From: Gamsiella multidivaricata
Taxonomy: Eukaryota; Mortierellomycota; Mortierellomycetes; Mortierellales; Mortierellaceae
DNA length: 64,000 bases
Assembly (NCBI RefSeq): GCF_025024155.1
Contig: NW_026251716.1
Location: 434,001 to 498,000, forward strand
Direction of reading: 5' to 3'
In this document: positions 9,701-22,293 of the stretch, piece by piece
Layout of the letters: each line of letters starts with the position of its first letter
Numbering within the stretch: the stretch's first letter is position 1
Notes under the pieces: generated by a model
What the model was told of the DNA's origin: nothing
The model's database searches: none
Seen by the model: only the letters and a program-made list of their open reading frames with translations
Position numbers and translations under genes: made by a program

Positions 9701-12700
9701 ATGGCAACTAAAAACAACAGTACCAACAGCAACACTAGCACCAAGACCGGAGCTGACCAGCCATCGGGAGCGACCTCTACCCCTGCTGCTCCTGCCCTGG
9801 AGCTGAAACCGCTCAAAAATGTCATGCCTATTGTCCCAGCCCAACAAGTCGACTCCTCATCATGCCCTCCTTCAGGCGAAGCCTCCCCTCAGCTGCCTTG
9901 CGTGCCCAACAACGTGCAGGCGCTCCAAAGGCTGGATCCTGACAATGACGAGTCCGGCGTCGAAAATATCACGCAAGTCCTTGACGAACAGACCCATTGG
10001 ACGCATGCATGTTGATGTTGCTCGATCACAGTCGCTAACATTTAATGCATTATTCCCATCTTTGGATTCTCTTTTAGTAAGAAGCACGCTGGAAGGATCA
10101 GAGAGGACCCTGTGGGCTTTGTTGTGCAGACCGCTGCGTTTTACCAAGGAACGGTACGTTAAGAACTAGACCAGCAAAAGAAGGCATGGACAGACAGGAC
10201 GCACAATGAAAATGTGAAGACGGTCTCGAGACAATTTCTCCCATCAATTATTCGACGAAGGCGCTTGCCACCACAACACCTCCAATATGCTTTTTGAGAG
10301 AGGACAAAATATGCAGGATCATAAACCATTGGAGAATTGGATCCTGTGCTGTTTGCTATCTATTCTCGGAGGCCTGAGCACAAAAGGACCGTCCGCCAGC
10401 TGTTCTGCTACCTTGTAGAGGCGAAAGGCAAAGGATAATGGTCAATCGCTATGCAAAGGGTATATTCTTAATCAGAAATCCTCTGTTTTTAATGAATCAC
10501 ATAGGGTTGGAGAAGTTACAGCAACTATGTTGGCACTCGCATCTTCTATGAAGGCTTCTCTGCCACATTCAAGGAGCGTATCCTTGCCAGCCAGAAAGGT
10601 ATTATTCATGTTTCATCCATATCTGCTCGAAGCTTAGTCATCGTCATTGAGATGAAAGATGTTAATCTATATACCTTGTTCTTTTATAATCACCTCGATA
10701 GTGAGCAATCTGATAAAAAATATGGCCGATAAGCAATTGGAGACGCTCATCAGACAGAAGCAAGAGGCCCATGACGCAGAGATGGTTGCAAATGCTGGAA
10801 AGAAGAACTACAAGCCCAAGGCCCGACCCATGAGACCTGAAGACATTGAGGCCCGCCGAAAAACATTGGAGGCTGAGCTGACAGCCGTCGCCAAGAGTAA
10901 CATCGACAAGTTGGTGTGCGACATGAACAGCCTGAAATTCATCAGGTAAAGCGCGTGATGTAAAATTATTTGCCACTGAACCTTTGTCTATGCCATATAT
11001 CTTGAAGAGAAGTGCTTCCACGATACTGACGAAGCAACGCCTTACGATCGCTAGATTCTTTGCGTTCCTCATCAACAACATTCTCGTAAGAATGTATCAC
11101 CAAGGAATTCACATCAAAGAGTCAGAGTTCCTAGAGCTGCGTCGAGTTGCCGAGTACTGCGCGGAGAACAAGTTCTCAATGGTGGTCTTGCCTTGTCATA
11201 AGTCGCACATCGATTACCTTGTTGTCTCGTACATATTTTTCCGCATGGGTCTGGCCTTGCCCCATATCGCCGCTGGTGACAACTTGGACATGCCTGTCGT
11301 CGGAAAGGCACTCAAAGGAGCCGGTGCCTTCTTTATCCGTCGATCATGGGCTGATGACCAGCTCTACACCAGTATTGTTCAAGAGTATGTCCAGGAACTG
11401 TTGGAAGGCGGATACAACATCGAATGTTTTATTGAGGGAACGCGAAGCAGAACAGGAAAGCTGCTGCCCCCCAAGCTCGGAGGTATGTAGATTATTCGGC
11501 AATCTTTTACTACCGACGCACCAACCCAAGTAATCTCTGGGACTTTCGTACTAATTATACCATTTTGGGACCCATAGTTCTAAAGATCATCATGGATGCC
11601 ATGCTCTCCGACCGCATACAGGACTGCTACATTGTGCCCATCTCGATCGGCTATGATAAGGTCATCGAAACCGAGACATATATCAGCGAACTCCTTGGAA
11701 TCCCAAAGGAGAAGGAGAGTTTGTGGGGTGTCATCACCAACTCCAGACTGCTCCAGCTCAAGATGGGACGCATCGACGTCCGCTTCGCGAAGCCATACAG
11801 CTTGCGTAACTTTATGAATTACGAAATTGAGCGCAGAGAGTAAGTATCAGCTAAAGTTACGCTTCTGCAAGGATCTTCGCGGGATGACCACTCATGAGCG
11901 CTGCGTTTAACAACCGAGTCATCTTTTTTTTAATTGTTAATAGGATCATCAATGAGCGCGAGCAGACGAGCAATGCCGCTAAATCTCAACTGCTAAAGGC
12001 ACTGGGCTACAAGGTATTGGCCGACATCAATTCCGTCTCGGTCGTGATGCCAACGGCGCTAGTTGGTACCGTCGTATTGACCCTTCGTGGACGTGTAAGT
12101 GAATATCCTGTACTGTGATCAGGCATCTATTACATCAACTGTCTCCTGCATCTAACAGATGCTGCTATTTCTTTAAATGCTGACATTTAGGGCGTTGGAC
12201 GCAACGAACTTATCCGCCGTGTGGAATGGCTGAAACGTGAGATTTTGTCCAAAGGAGGTCGTGTTGCCAACTTTAGTGGGATGGAGACTGGCGAAGTTGT
12301 TGATCGGTAAGGGCTGTGCTGTTTTTTTTTTTTTTTTTTTTTTTTTTTTTCACGCGAGTCGATGGTTCATATATGCAATGACCTGACCTCACCATTATGT
12401 TATTAGCGCGCTGGGTGTCCTTAAGGACCTGGTAGCATTGCAAAAGAACCTGATTGAGCCCGTGTTCTACGCGGTCAAGCGATTTGAGCTGTCCTTTTAC
12501 CGCAACCAGCTTATCCACCTCTTTGTCCACGAGGCCATCGTAGCGGTCACCATGTACACGCGCATCAAGATTGGTGGTGCGACATCAACCCAGCAGATCA
12601 GCCACACGGAGCTGTTGAACGAGGTCACATTCTTGAGTCGTCTCCTCAAGACCGACTTTATCTACAATCCTGGTGATATTGAAAGTAATCTGAAGAACAC

Positions 12701-13733
12701 GCTCGAGTATCTGAAGGTGCGTAGTGACGTGTATTTTTCTCCGCGGAGTTTTCTCGAGAGTCCTATGGCGGGAAGATTCTAACGTGCATACATTACGATC
12801 GTTGTTTGTTTATTTGTTCTGTGTTGTGGTTGTGTTTTTAGAAATCGAACGTGATTGAGATCAACAATGATGGCTATGTTGGTCTCTCCGACGTGGAGCG
12901 TCGCATCGGCAGAGAGAACTATGGTAAGGGGTTGCTGCAAACATTCGGACCTTAACTGAAAACTGTGTAACGAACATGGATTGACATCCCCTATTTTATT
13001 TTATTTATTCCGCTACGCGTAGACTTCTACTGTTTCTTGCTCTGGCCATTTGTGGAGGCGTACTGGCTCGCTGCTGTATCGCTGTATACCCTTATCCCTA
13101 CAGCGAGAGAGCTGACCCAGCAGAGGGACATCAACGGCGACCCTCTACTTCATTGGGTCGAGGAGCGTGTGTTTATGGAGAAGACTCAGATGTTTGGAAA
13201 GACTCTCTACTACCAGGGCGACCTCTCGTACTTTGAGTCCGTCAACATGGAGACTCTGAAGAACGGCTTCAACCGTCTGAGCGATTATGGAATCCTTATG
13301 ATCAAGAAACCCACCAGCAGTAAGGAGAGAACCAAAGTTGCACTCCATCCGGACTTCATGCCTAGTTTCGGACCTGATGGACGCGTTTCCACTGATGGCG
13401 CGCTTTGGGACATGGTGGAACACATTGGCACGTTCAGACGCGAGGGCAAAAACCGCCGCGATAATGCAACAGGTAAGCACACCCGTCTATAACGTGGTGA
13501 TCCGTCTTTCATGCGTGTTATGTTTTTCTATTGTTGCTCCCTTCATGCATGCATGGGTTCGTGCGCGCGTCCTAGTTATTCATCATGTGTACTCATATCC
13601 ATCCCTTCGTCTTCTAGTGTCTTCCCGTGTCCTTCGATTTGCCGAGATTGTTGCGAACGCACCCGCTCCGGTTAAGGTACCCTTGCCCAACCCTGCTCCG
13701 AAAAAAATTGGCGACGGGGCACCAAAATTATAA
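9701..13733 (+). CDS. Glycerol-3-phosphate / dihydroxyacetone-phosphate acyltransferase (PlsB/GNPAT type)
   Basis: Twelve exons: 9701-9976, 10082-10153, 10505-10598, 10702-10945, 11055-11482, 11578-11839, 11944-12094, 12191-12306, 12407-12716, 12842-12923, 13023-13472 and 13618-13733. The sum is 2601 nt (866 aa). It transfers an acyl group to sn-1 of glycerol-3-phosphate or DHAP, the first step of glycerolipid synthesis. Acyltransferase motif I is CHKSHID (H277, D282), motif II is GAFFIRRSW, motif III is FIEGTRSRTGK and motif IV is IVPISIGY. This combination fits the PlsB/GNPAT family rather than the small LPAAT group; the sequence does not settle which substrate is preferred. The N-terminal ~90 residues are Ser/Thr/Pro-rich. 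A hydrophobic segment (FYCFLLWPFVEAYW) precedes the C-terminal region. All introns are GT..AG. Intron 1 is the least certain: its donor is weak (CAA|GTCC) and the acceptor is a tandem TAG/TAAG. Confidence 0.9.
12321..12350 (+). repeat. Poly(T) tract inside an acyltransferase intron
   Basis: A run of about 30 T in intron 8 of the acyltransferase gene, upstream of its acceptor. It may serve as an extended polypyrimidine tract. Confidence 0.8.
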
Positions 13734-14701
13734 TACACCATCATGGCCCCGTGTTCTCTCTTTGTGCCTGTCCGGCTTTGATATCGCCATGCAAATGCCA
13801 TGTACACTTCGTCCTCTTGTTGGTGCTATATTATTTTTGCCCGCTCTGGCAATCTTCCGGGAGATGAAAGTAGCCGAGCAATGCAATGGGCCTTTGTGTC
13901 CCTACACCATTTTTTTCTCCAAGTTCGGGAGTGAGGCTCGACTGGTTTTTTCTGTTCGATCAGCAAACTATGGTGGTACAATGTTATTGCTGCCCAATTT
14001 TTTTTTCTTTTCTTGGTGCCATCGGCGCTCAACCAATCATCGACAGGACAGCCAAACGGCACGGGCTAATGAAAGAAAAGACACCACCTGAGTGGTGCCG
14101 CGGAGGAAACGGTTTTAGAAATGCGGTCAAAAAAGTTGCGCTTGCCAGTCCGCAGGTCAATGTCTTTGACTTGATGTTTATCCTAGCATCAAGATATTAT
14201 ATCTTGCTCCACCTTTTATTTTCTCCGCCGCTTCAGCAACGGGAAAATGTGGCAAATTGTTACTCAAAGAAGCACGGTGAACCTGATGGGACATCCGTGA
14301 TCGGTCTAAAACGAAAGAATAGAGCCATTTAGGGGCAGAACTACGCAGATCTAGATCTGTCTGTTTTTATTATTTTCAGATTTCGAGCATCGGGCGCTTA
14401 GGCGGAGATACTCTCTGTGAATACAGAGCGATCGATGCAGGACAAACAGTCTCTGCTCTCAAACCCTACCCCTGTTCCTAATTGGAGATCACTGGCATTG
14501 CGTGTGCGCTGGCTGGATCATAAACATTTCGATTCAGTTCTTTGTTCCCATTTGCTCATCTATCCCTTCTCTTTTTTAACCCGTTACTGATGCCTATGCT
14601 ACCTGACAAAACCGGCGGTGGCCTCGGGGATGCGTTTCTTTCTTTTTCTTTGTCGTTGCTTTCTTCGGGAAACTTCTTTTTTTTTTTAATCTTTTGTTTA
14701 G
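13734..14701. other. Intergenic region downstream of the acyltransferase
   Basis: About 970 bp. No convincing gene. An acceptor-like site (TATTTTCAG, ending 14379) opens a 33-codon frame to a stop near 14480. This may be an upstream exon of the orphan membrane exon at 14702, but no consistent donor was found. Confidence 0.4.
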
Positions 14702-14962
14702 AAGCGCACCTTATCAAGAAAGAAAGCAGAGTCGTCCTCAGGAGCTGGGGGTGATAGTACAGACGACGATGGCGGTCAAGGCTACCACGATAATGAGATG
14801 ATGCGGACAGAGGGACGCGAAATAGCCAAGCGCCATCGAAAATACGCCAAGATCACGTCGACAAGAAGGGCGGTTTTAACCATAGGATTGACACTGATTT
14901 CGGTTGTGGCGGTCATGGGTATTGTTGGATGCCAGGCCTCTAGGTTATTGCGCAGGAGATGA
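14702..14962 (+). CDS. Putative terminal exon of a small single-pass membrane protein
   Basis: An 87-codon frame (including stop) opens right after a strong acceptor (a T-rich tract ending TTTAG at 14701). The in-frame codon before it is a stop, so the frame must be entered by splicing or start at the internal ATG 14798. The product has a basic Lys/Arg start, an acidic patch (DSTDDDGGQGYHDNE), then RHRKYAKITSTRR, a hydrophobic helix (AVLTIGLTLISVVAVMGIVG) and a short basic tail ending RLLRRR. Basic residues flank the helix, as in a tail-anchored or single-pass protein. The family is not recognised and upstream exons were not resolved. It could be the end of a longer gene, or a chance frame. 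Confidence 0.35.
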   Translation, partial: KRTLSRKKAESSSGAGGDSTDDDGGQGYHDNEMMRTEGREIAKRHRKYAKITSTRRAVLTIGLTLISVVAVMGIVGCQASRLLRRR

Positions 14963-17260
14963 AATGGTCGCGTAGAAGACAAGCAAATAGAGTGCACATA
15001 CACGCACACATACAGCATATTCACACAAACGCATTTGCACGAGCTTAAAGTGAACATGTTTCTTTACATGTAACAAAATGGGTATTGAACATTTATCTAA
15101 AAAAAAAAAAAAAAAAAAGACGGTGCTTATTGAACAAAACGCATCCATGCAAGATGAAAGTGCGCGTAGTGTTGTGCCAGCTGCTATTTGTCTCTGCATG
15201 CTTGCTTTTAGACCCCTGGACTTTACTGGCCTCACTTTCGCCTTTGCCATTAAATATGTACGCAGCGCCATCCCTTATGAACACAGCCTCCTCCCAAAAA
15301 AAACGTGGATAGACTACATAAGTTGCGCGCAGTAGCATAGGTCTGTAAAGTAAATCGATAGATCGTTTCTAATATCTTTTTTTTTTTGTAGGGTTGAACA
15401 CAAACCTGCTTTGACAAACTCGAGTCTGTCTGCGTGGCATTACGATTATGTAACCCCTCCAAGAGGGCGTAGAAATACCACGCAACAGCGCGATCGATCG
15501 GTGGGGTAAAGAGAGAGGTGGGTGTCGAGCCCACCATTGCAAGGATCTGTTTATCATTTTGATCTTCCCGTTTTGTCCCACGTCCGTGATTTTCATACAA
15601 CTTCACACCTCAACCTTACGATCGACTCAGCCCTGCTGGGATCTCCTGTTTGGGACTCTGCATCATCTTCCCGCTCATCCTTTGTGCACAGTGAGCATCA
15701 ACTCAGTTCATTTTTTTTTCTTTTACCGTGGTGTTGATTACTATCTTTTACAGTTCAACATAAAGCTCCACCAATCACTCCGATGGGAACTCCAAAACTC
15801 TCGTATCGCATTCACATTCAATAAAGTAAGGGAGAAGGTCTAATCCTTGAGAGTAAGCTGCCTTGGGCGACCCGGATATGATTTCTTCCAGGAGCCTTTT
15901 TTATGATGCTCATACCTGTGTGGATTAGTAAGAACAACCCGGGTGGGATAGAAATTCAATGCGAGTAATAATGAGGCAGGAATACCAATTGACATCGAGA
16001 TCATCCCTCCGTCGATCGCACCTCTTGCTCCTTTTCGTGCACGCGTTATTTCGTTGTAACTCAACCAGAGCAACGAAAGCTTTGTTCCTTCATTCAAATG
16101 TTTGCTGTTTGTTTATTGTTTGTCATCCACTCGCACCTCCTTTGGGCAACCGTTTCCACTGTTTGATGTTGCTTGCTGGGTGTACTGGGCGTAGTTTATT
16201 ATCCTGTTTTGTTCAGTAGTAGAGTAGAGCTTCAAATGACCCACTTTTTTGGTCTTCACGTTGCATACTGCTTTTGCAACTGTTCCTCCCTCTATCTTTT
16301 ATCCGGATTTTGTTTTGTGTATGTCGTGTCTGTCATGCCTCCTTGAGCTTTCTTCAGATCCGTCGTTCATGAACCTTGACGCCCTATTTGTCCACAAAAA
16401 TTCGGCTCTCATGTCTTTCTCCCCTTGCCTTTTCAGAAACCACGTTTTTTTTTCTCCGTCTGTTGTCTGCGCTGGGGGTGTGCTGTCGAGAGATGCTTTT
16501 TGCTCTTTTTTATTTTTTAACTTGGTATTAAAGAGTCAGGGCCCAGAACCGAGAAAAGGGCTTCATCTGTGGAGACCAATGGGAGGATCAAGATCCAATC
16601 CGTCAGCTTGGTCAATTCGGGGGACCCCAGACCAAACGCACTGGGCTGTTAAGGAATGGATCTGTTCTGTAGCGAAGGAAGCTGCCGATCTTGACAGGGG
16701 TTTGGGAGCACAGTGTAAGAGGACGTACATGAACGTTTTCTGTTATTGAGGATGGGCAACCTGACCCCGCGTTCAATTACATGTAGACTAGGCATGCCCA
16801 TATGAACACAAACACAGACGGACAAATAAGACTGGGCAGGTAGACTAGGAAGCTGGGCCTGTTTTCTCTTGTACTGGGCAAGTAAGGAAATAAAATAATA
16901 AATACAAAGGGCTCAAGTCCACTTTTCCCATCCCCCATTGACTCTCGCTCCCATTCTGCTGCCCGTTTTCTATCACACCCTCTGCGGCTCTTTTTTCTTT
17001 CTTTTCTTTCTTTTCTCTTTTTCTTTTTACTGCCTTTTGCTCTCCCTCCCTCTACCCTCTCTCTGTCTCTCATTTTTTGTCAGTTTTCATTTTACATCTA
17101 CAGCATCTTTTCATACCATACAATCGACCCATTGACCCTACCACACAATCGACCCATTGACCCTATCACACAATAGTCCGTCGTATCCGTCTCAGTCCAT
17201 CTAGTGCCAATTGCCAATAAGCTTCCCTCTACACATCACAGCTCTATCCTCCTCCCGACA
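14963..17260. other. Intergenic region with a hairpin-forming segment
   Basis: About 2.3 kb without a supportable gene. It contains an A18 tract near 15101, a structured segment at 15431-15484 (listed separately), and long pyrimidine-rich stretches (16980-17070) with an imperfect direct repeat around CAATCGACCCATTGACCCTA near 17122-17165. These last belong to the promoter/leader of the Zn2Cys6 gene. Confidence 0.5.
15431..15484. other. Imperfect inverted repeat (hairpin potential)
   Basis: TGCGTGGCATT at 15431-15441 is complementary to AATACCACGCA at 15474-15484, with one mismatch (a G-T wobble if transcribed from the minus strand). Inside is a second perfect 5-bp stem, CCCTC/GAGGG, with a 3-nt loop (15455-15467). 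No tRNA or known RNA family was recognised. Confidence 0.5.
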
Positions 17261-20200
17261 ATGGCCCCTCCGAAGTCGCCTCCAACCACAACGCCTACGG
17301 GATACTCCAATAGCCACTCGAATATGGCCTCAGCATCCCCCTCAACAGCGGCCACAGGCCCTCACTCACATTTATCCCACCCGACCAATGCAAGTTCATC
17401 CTCGAAACCAACTGCAGCCAAGAAGCGGTCCCATACCGGCTCAGAAAAGAAGCGGAGGAAGGAAGGTGCTGGCGACGACGCCGAGACGGGTGAGAAGAAG
17501 GTTCAAGTGAGCTCTTGTGATACTTGCAAGGGGGGCCATCGTAGGGTGAGTTCTGTCTTCTCTTTCTTGTGTTATTATTATCATTCATCTTGTTCCAGGT
17601 TTTTTCTCGATTTATTGTGGCTACAGCCTCCCCGTATTGGTTACCCATTTTATGGCCGCGCACACGATTGACCAATACCCATCCACATATAAACAAGCAG
17701 TACACGTTTGTTCTCTCGCTCTGCCGAGTATGTCTGTGCCCATCCATCCACCTTTTTTTTTTTTTAGTCGCTTTCTTTCAATTGGGTGCATTTTTAATTT
17801 TTGTTAGCCTCGGTCCATCGATGGCCGCAGTGTGCGCACTGAAATGTCGTTCCCTGCGCGGTGTATCCCTTGTCCTCATTTGTATTTCAAGAGGTACGCT
17901 AAAATCTTATGTAAACTCTAAAAAAATTCATCCCATTAATGGGATGAATTCAGGACAAGGGTTAACACTAAGCACCAAAGGACACCTTTTTTTTTTCTTT
18001 TTGTATGCGCACTGTTGGCACTCTAGCCCTTGGTTTCCAGCATTGTCGATATTGCACTGTGCCTTATGCCCTGGAATCTCAATGCTGTTTGAAACCCGGT
18101 GTGATGCTGGACTTTGTATATAGAGGTTCACATATGCTCCCCTGACTCTATCGCTTTTTACTCTCAGTTGATTTGTCTGTTGTTTGTCAGCGTGGGAGTG
18201 TGGAAGTATGCATGTGCGTGTATGTGCGTGTACTTGAGTGTTGTGCATGTGCGCCTTGACCACCCTTTTCACACCCCCATCTTACCAATCGTCTCGGTGT
18301 TCACTCTAGGACAGATGTCTTCTTTCATGTGCTTGCTTAGTACCCTCGTTATTGTCTAATATGCATATCACAGCCATATCACATACCGCGATGTTTGTCT
18401 AATCACTTGTCTTTTTACTTTTCATTTTATCGGTGTTTAGTGTAATGGACTCGAGCCATGTATGTCCTGCGAAACAGCATCAATACCTTGCACCTACGAC
18501 ACTCTGAGTCCTACCAAGAAAAGGGCCCATGATGCCTACGTTTTAATGAAGAAGAAAGAACAAGCACAGCGTCTCAAGGTGAGTTTTCCATAGCGCCAAA
18601 GGACATTTGCTTCCCAGTCTCAGCCAGTGATGAAGCACCTGTTCCTTACAAGTTAAGCAAACTTTTCCACATTTTGCCACCGAATCTAGGGCGCAGAAGT
18701 GATAGTAGCCAGGCTCGGGCAGCTTGACATTGCTGGCACCAACAACAATTTTGGCCCTATCCTGTCGCAAGTCATCAATCTGCCGCGATACGAGCCTCCG
18801 CCATCAGATTTCAAAAATGATCGGGAGCTGATCTTGGAAATTGACCTCGCTAAGGAACTCCTGATCGACTGCTACTTCAAACACTTCAATTACTACATTC
18901 CCATTCTGAACCGCAAGGCCTTCATGGAGCAGTTGAAGGATCGGGAGCAGCTTGAAACCGTAGAGGTGCAAAAGCTGTTGGCCTGCGTCCTGGCGACCGG
19001 ATTTGCATTTCGACAAGAGATTGGCGATCCGAGCGTCATTAACCACATGGAGCCCAACTACGGCACAGGCATGTGCCGCAAGTTCCACCACTTCAATGCT
19101 CAGGACGTGTTTAATTCCTCGATCGTGAATTGCCAGTGCTATCTCATCTTGACCGGGTTCTACTCATCCATCACCAACTATGATGCAGTCCACAATCTCG
19201 TCGCCCTTGCCCACTCCATATCCGCAGCGCAAGGCCTGAACCGTAAGAAGGGTATTTACTACCAACTGTCGGACAAAGGCAGCAAGGAGAATACTGCGGA
19301 CACGATTGAGGTGGGTCACAGAGTCTTTTGGTCCGTGGTGATCGTTTGTTCCGGTTACTCTCTCGGTCATCAGTCACCCTTTATCACCTCGAACGACTAC
19401 GACATTCCATATCCCCAGAGACAGCCTTCGGACACCCATCCAGATTTCCAGGGTTACATGCAAGACGACTTTGAAGGCATCAAGGACTTGGGTCACTTCG
19501 TGCCCCTGTATGAGATTTCCTCCAGGATCGCAGATATTACCTGCACAGCTACCAAGCAGCGCCCTCACACCAAGGTTGACGAGGTCCGTGGAATGCTGGA
19601 GGAGTGGCGCAAATCGACTTTACCGGAAGAGCTCCGCATTACTCCATATGATATGATGGCAATTCAGAGACAGTCGAAGTTCTCCAAATTCTACCACGCC
19701 ATCAGCTACATGTTCGAAATCTCTCTGCACCACACCTTTCAACTACATGAAAGTCATCGCGAGATGGGGGTACATGGAATTTGGAGTGGCTATTGTTACG
19801 ATGCCGCGGTTGGAATCAAGAACATTTACAGCACACGCCCAATGACACGTATGAACTCGCATGTCATTCTACCCGTCGCGGCAGGAGCGTTCGCCAACAT
19901 TGTTGCAAGCAAGCTTCTTGGAAAGGAGGAGAGTGCACAGCGCTACTGCAACGAGATCAAGGTGATGCTTTCAGGAATCGTGAGAGCATCCACAAGTACG
20001 GAGCGTATAAAGCTGATGAACTTTGTGGTTCACGGCTACGACAATGTGACCCAGAACGCAGAAGGCGAGGTTACGCCGTTTACCATCGAGACCCCTAATA
20101 CGCCACCCTCGAATGAGTCGTCTCCATCTCAGACAACGACCAGCTCACCCGCACAGACAACAGACGTTACCGCAAACTCGGACACGTACAGCTCAGGCGA

Positions 20201-21896
20201 AGAAGAGATGGAAGATGAGCAGACGAGCGAGGCAGACGAGACTGACGAGATCATTGAGCAGGACAAGCGAATGTCAGCATATTTCGTCCCTTCCAGCGGT
20301 CAGCAAGAATTTATGCAGCAGAGCCAGGCCGACAGTATCAGACAACAGCAACAGCATCAATCTCAGCAACAATCGCAATCTCAGGCCCAACATCACTCAA
20401 ATCTTGGCATATCACCACACACACAATCCAATCCCTCGATCTATCCTTTGAGTGAACAGGTGTCTCATGAGCAGCAACATCAGCACCAACAGCTGCAGCA
20501 TCAACGCTCCATGGTGGAAACCAAGTATGGGCCATCTGGATACAGCGAAATGGTCCCTGCTTCATCACAGGGCCCTGCTTCTGCTGGATCCTACTCTAAT
20601 GCGGGGTTTTCTCCAGGATTCTCGTCGCCATATGGAGAAGATAACAGCGAGGAGTACTCGTATGCGAATCGAGCTCAGCTCCAACACCGAGGTCCAAATG
20701 CTTCACCACTTACGACTACCGACAGCGGATTTGCCAGCACCCATAGCCAAGCTATTGACCAAGACGCCTATTTTGCCCAGCGCCACCAACAGAATGTTCG
20801 TCAGCACCAATCCTTTAACGCGTGTCAATCCATGGACGGCGGCGAAGCGTCTCAGCCTCACCAACACCCTCTCAACTCCGCCGTCTTATCCGCGAGTCTG
20901 GACAATGGCCTTAGCAATCTAGTGCAAGGATGGAGACCGGCTCAAGAGCAGCGGAACGATGCACATCGCAGCAAGTTACATGAGTACCAACCCTTCATGA
21001 CAACACGCAACTTGACGCAGGAGGAAGTCCAGAACCTTGATTACAAACTGCAACAAGAGATCAATCAGTTCGCCTCAGCACCGTCTTCATCTTCATCGCA
21101 GCACTTTACGGGAGGATACAGCAGCCAAGACCAACATTTGCTCCAGTATCAACAGCATCAACAACAGCAACAGTCTGGTTATTCTAGCACCGACATTTCT
21201 ATTTCGGCATCTTTGAGCGACTCCAGGCTTCTATCAGGAGGATTCGAAGGCGCAGAATCTATGACGGGCTTACCGAGCTCCATCAACAGTTTCGGATTCA
21301 CTCCGGAAGATTTGATGCAGGACCCTCAGCAGCGGTTTTACAACCTAATGGCAATGCCCATGGCATCGAGCTCGGCCAAATCGTTTTCCGACCCGCCTGA
21401 CCTCAGCTCTTCAGCAACACCTTCAAACCAGCAACATCAACAACAGCAGTCCATGAACATCCGAATTCAAAACGGCAGCTCAACGTTTGACGATGTGATG
21501 GGGTACCAGCAGCAGCAGCAGCAACAAGGAGATATTCATGGAGAGCTGGCGAACCAGGTCTTACAGATGCCTTCGTACCCCGATTCTGAGCAGAACACAT
21601 TGATGCTTGAGGCTCTCCGTAGAGCTGGAGCATTGTTTGATCCAAATATTGGTTTTGGCATTAGTCCTGGAGGCGTTGACATTATGGAGCCAGAGTTTGA
21701 AAACACTGATAGCCACGGTGGCGGCACCGGTGCAGAAAGCTTAATCAGCTATTTGAACGACCCCGACCAGGCCGTAAGGCGGCAGCTCTTTTCGAGCGTC
21801 GCAAGCAGAAACCTGCTCATGCAGCAAAATTCATCACAACCACAACAACAGCTGCATCAACGCCCTGTCTCATACCACCAGCATCAAGCACGGTGA
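17261..21896 (+). CDS. Zn2Cys6 fungal transcription factor with glutamine-rich C-terminus
   Basis: Three exons: 17261-17545, 18441-18578 and 18690-21896, giving 1209 aa. The binuclear zinc cluster is split by intron 1. Cysteines 86 and 89 lie in exon 1 (SCDTCKGGHRR), and cysteines 96, 102, 105 and 112 in exon 2 (CNGLEPCMSCETASIPC), giving C-x2-C-x6-C-x5-C-x2-C-x6-C. A basic linker (SPTKKRAHDAYVLMKKK) follows. Residues of about 190-500 match the Fungal_trans middle-homology region (FKHFNYYIPILNRKAFMEQL, and later GHRVFWSVVIVCSGYSLGHQ). The rest is disordered, with acidic/Ser-Thr-rich and many poly-Gln stretches typical of activation domains. It is a predicted nuclear DNA-binding regulator with unknown targets. 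The ATG at 17261 is preferred over an in-frame ATG at 17204 on context. AATAAA lies at 21950. Confidence 0.92.
17925..17950. repeat. Perfect 26-bp palindrome in a transcription-factor intron
   Basis: AATTCATCCCATT is followed directly by its own reverse complement, with no spacer. It lies in the 895-nt intron 1 of the Zn2Cys6 gene. Confidence 0.85.
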
Positions 21897-21949
21897 ACCA
21901 TGACAACCGCGCCCTTCACTTGCACATATTTCGACAATTTTTCCTTTAC

Positions 21950-21955
21950 AATAAA
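21950..21955 (+). terminator. Poly(A) signal AATAAA of the Zn2Cys6 gene
   Basis: Canonical hexamer 54 nt after the stop codon. Confidence 0.6.
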
Positions 21956-22062
21956 TTAGAACTATGTAAAGTATTTTGTTTCATGTTCCTGACCGTTCAT
22001 GGCGCTAATGAAAAAAAAAAAAAAGAATTACTGGTCCTATTTGACACCCATCCGAAAATCCA

Positions 22063-22265
22063 TTTGCCACATCGAGTACGCAGGCTAATTCTCGAAGGAA
22101 ATCCATGTAAAATACTTGATGAATTTCCCGAAGACAAAGGGCCTCTCGTGAAGCAGTCGACGTGTGAATCACAGGAAAGGCATTGCTTAGACTATAGGTG
22201 ATTCCAGAGTAAACAAGCTACATGGATTTCCTGCCAGAATTGACTTGCATGCTCGACGTGGCAAA
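22063..22265. mobile_element. MITE-like element with ~48-bp terminal inverted repeats
   Basis: The left end (22063-22110) starts TTTGCCAC and ends GGAAATCCATGTA. The reverse complement of the right end (about 22218-22265) gives the same order of motifs with scattered mismatches: TTTGCCAC, TCGAG, GCA, AATTCT, GGAAATCCATGTA. The interior has no coding capacity. A clear target-site duplication was not found. Part of the interior recurs in inverted orientation at 24907-24998. The right end lies 29 bp from a tRNA-Arg gene. Confidence 0.7.
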
Positions 22266-22293
22266 ATAATATCTCAAGGTGGGTTGATAAAAT

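Noticed and set aside
15500..15540. tRNA-like T-arm (GTGGGTGTCGAGCCCAC)
   Set aside because: No acceptor, D or anticodon arms could be placed around it and the loop does not fit the T-loop consensus.
16249..16749. 166-codon plus-strand frame upstream of the Zn2Cys6 gene
   Set aside because: Non-ATG start, low-complexity hydrophobic start, no splice or domain support.
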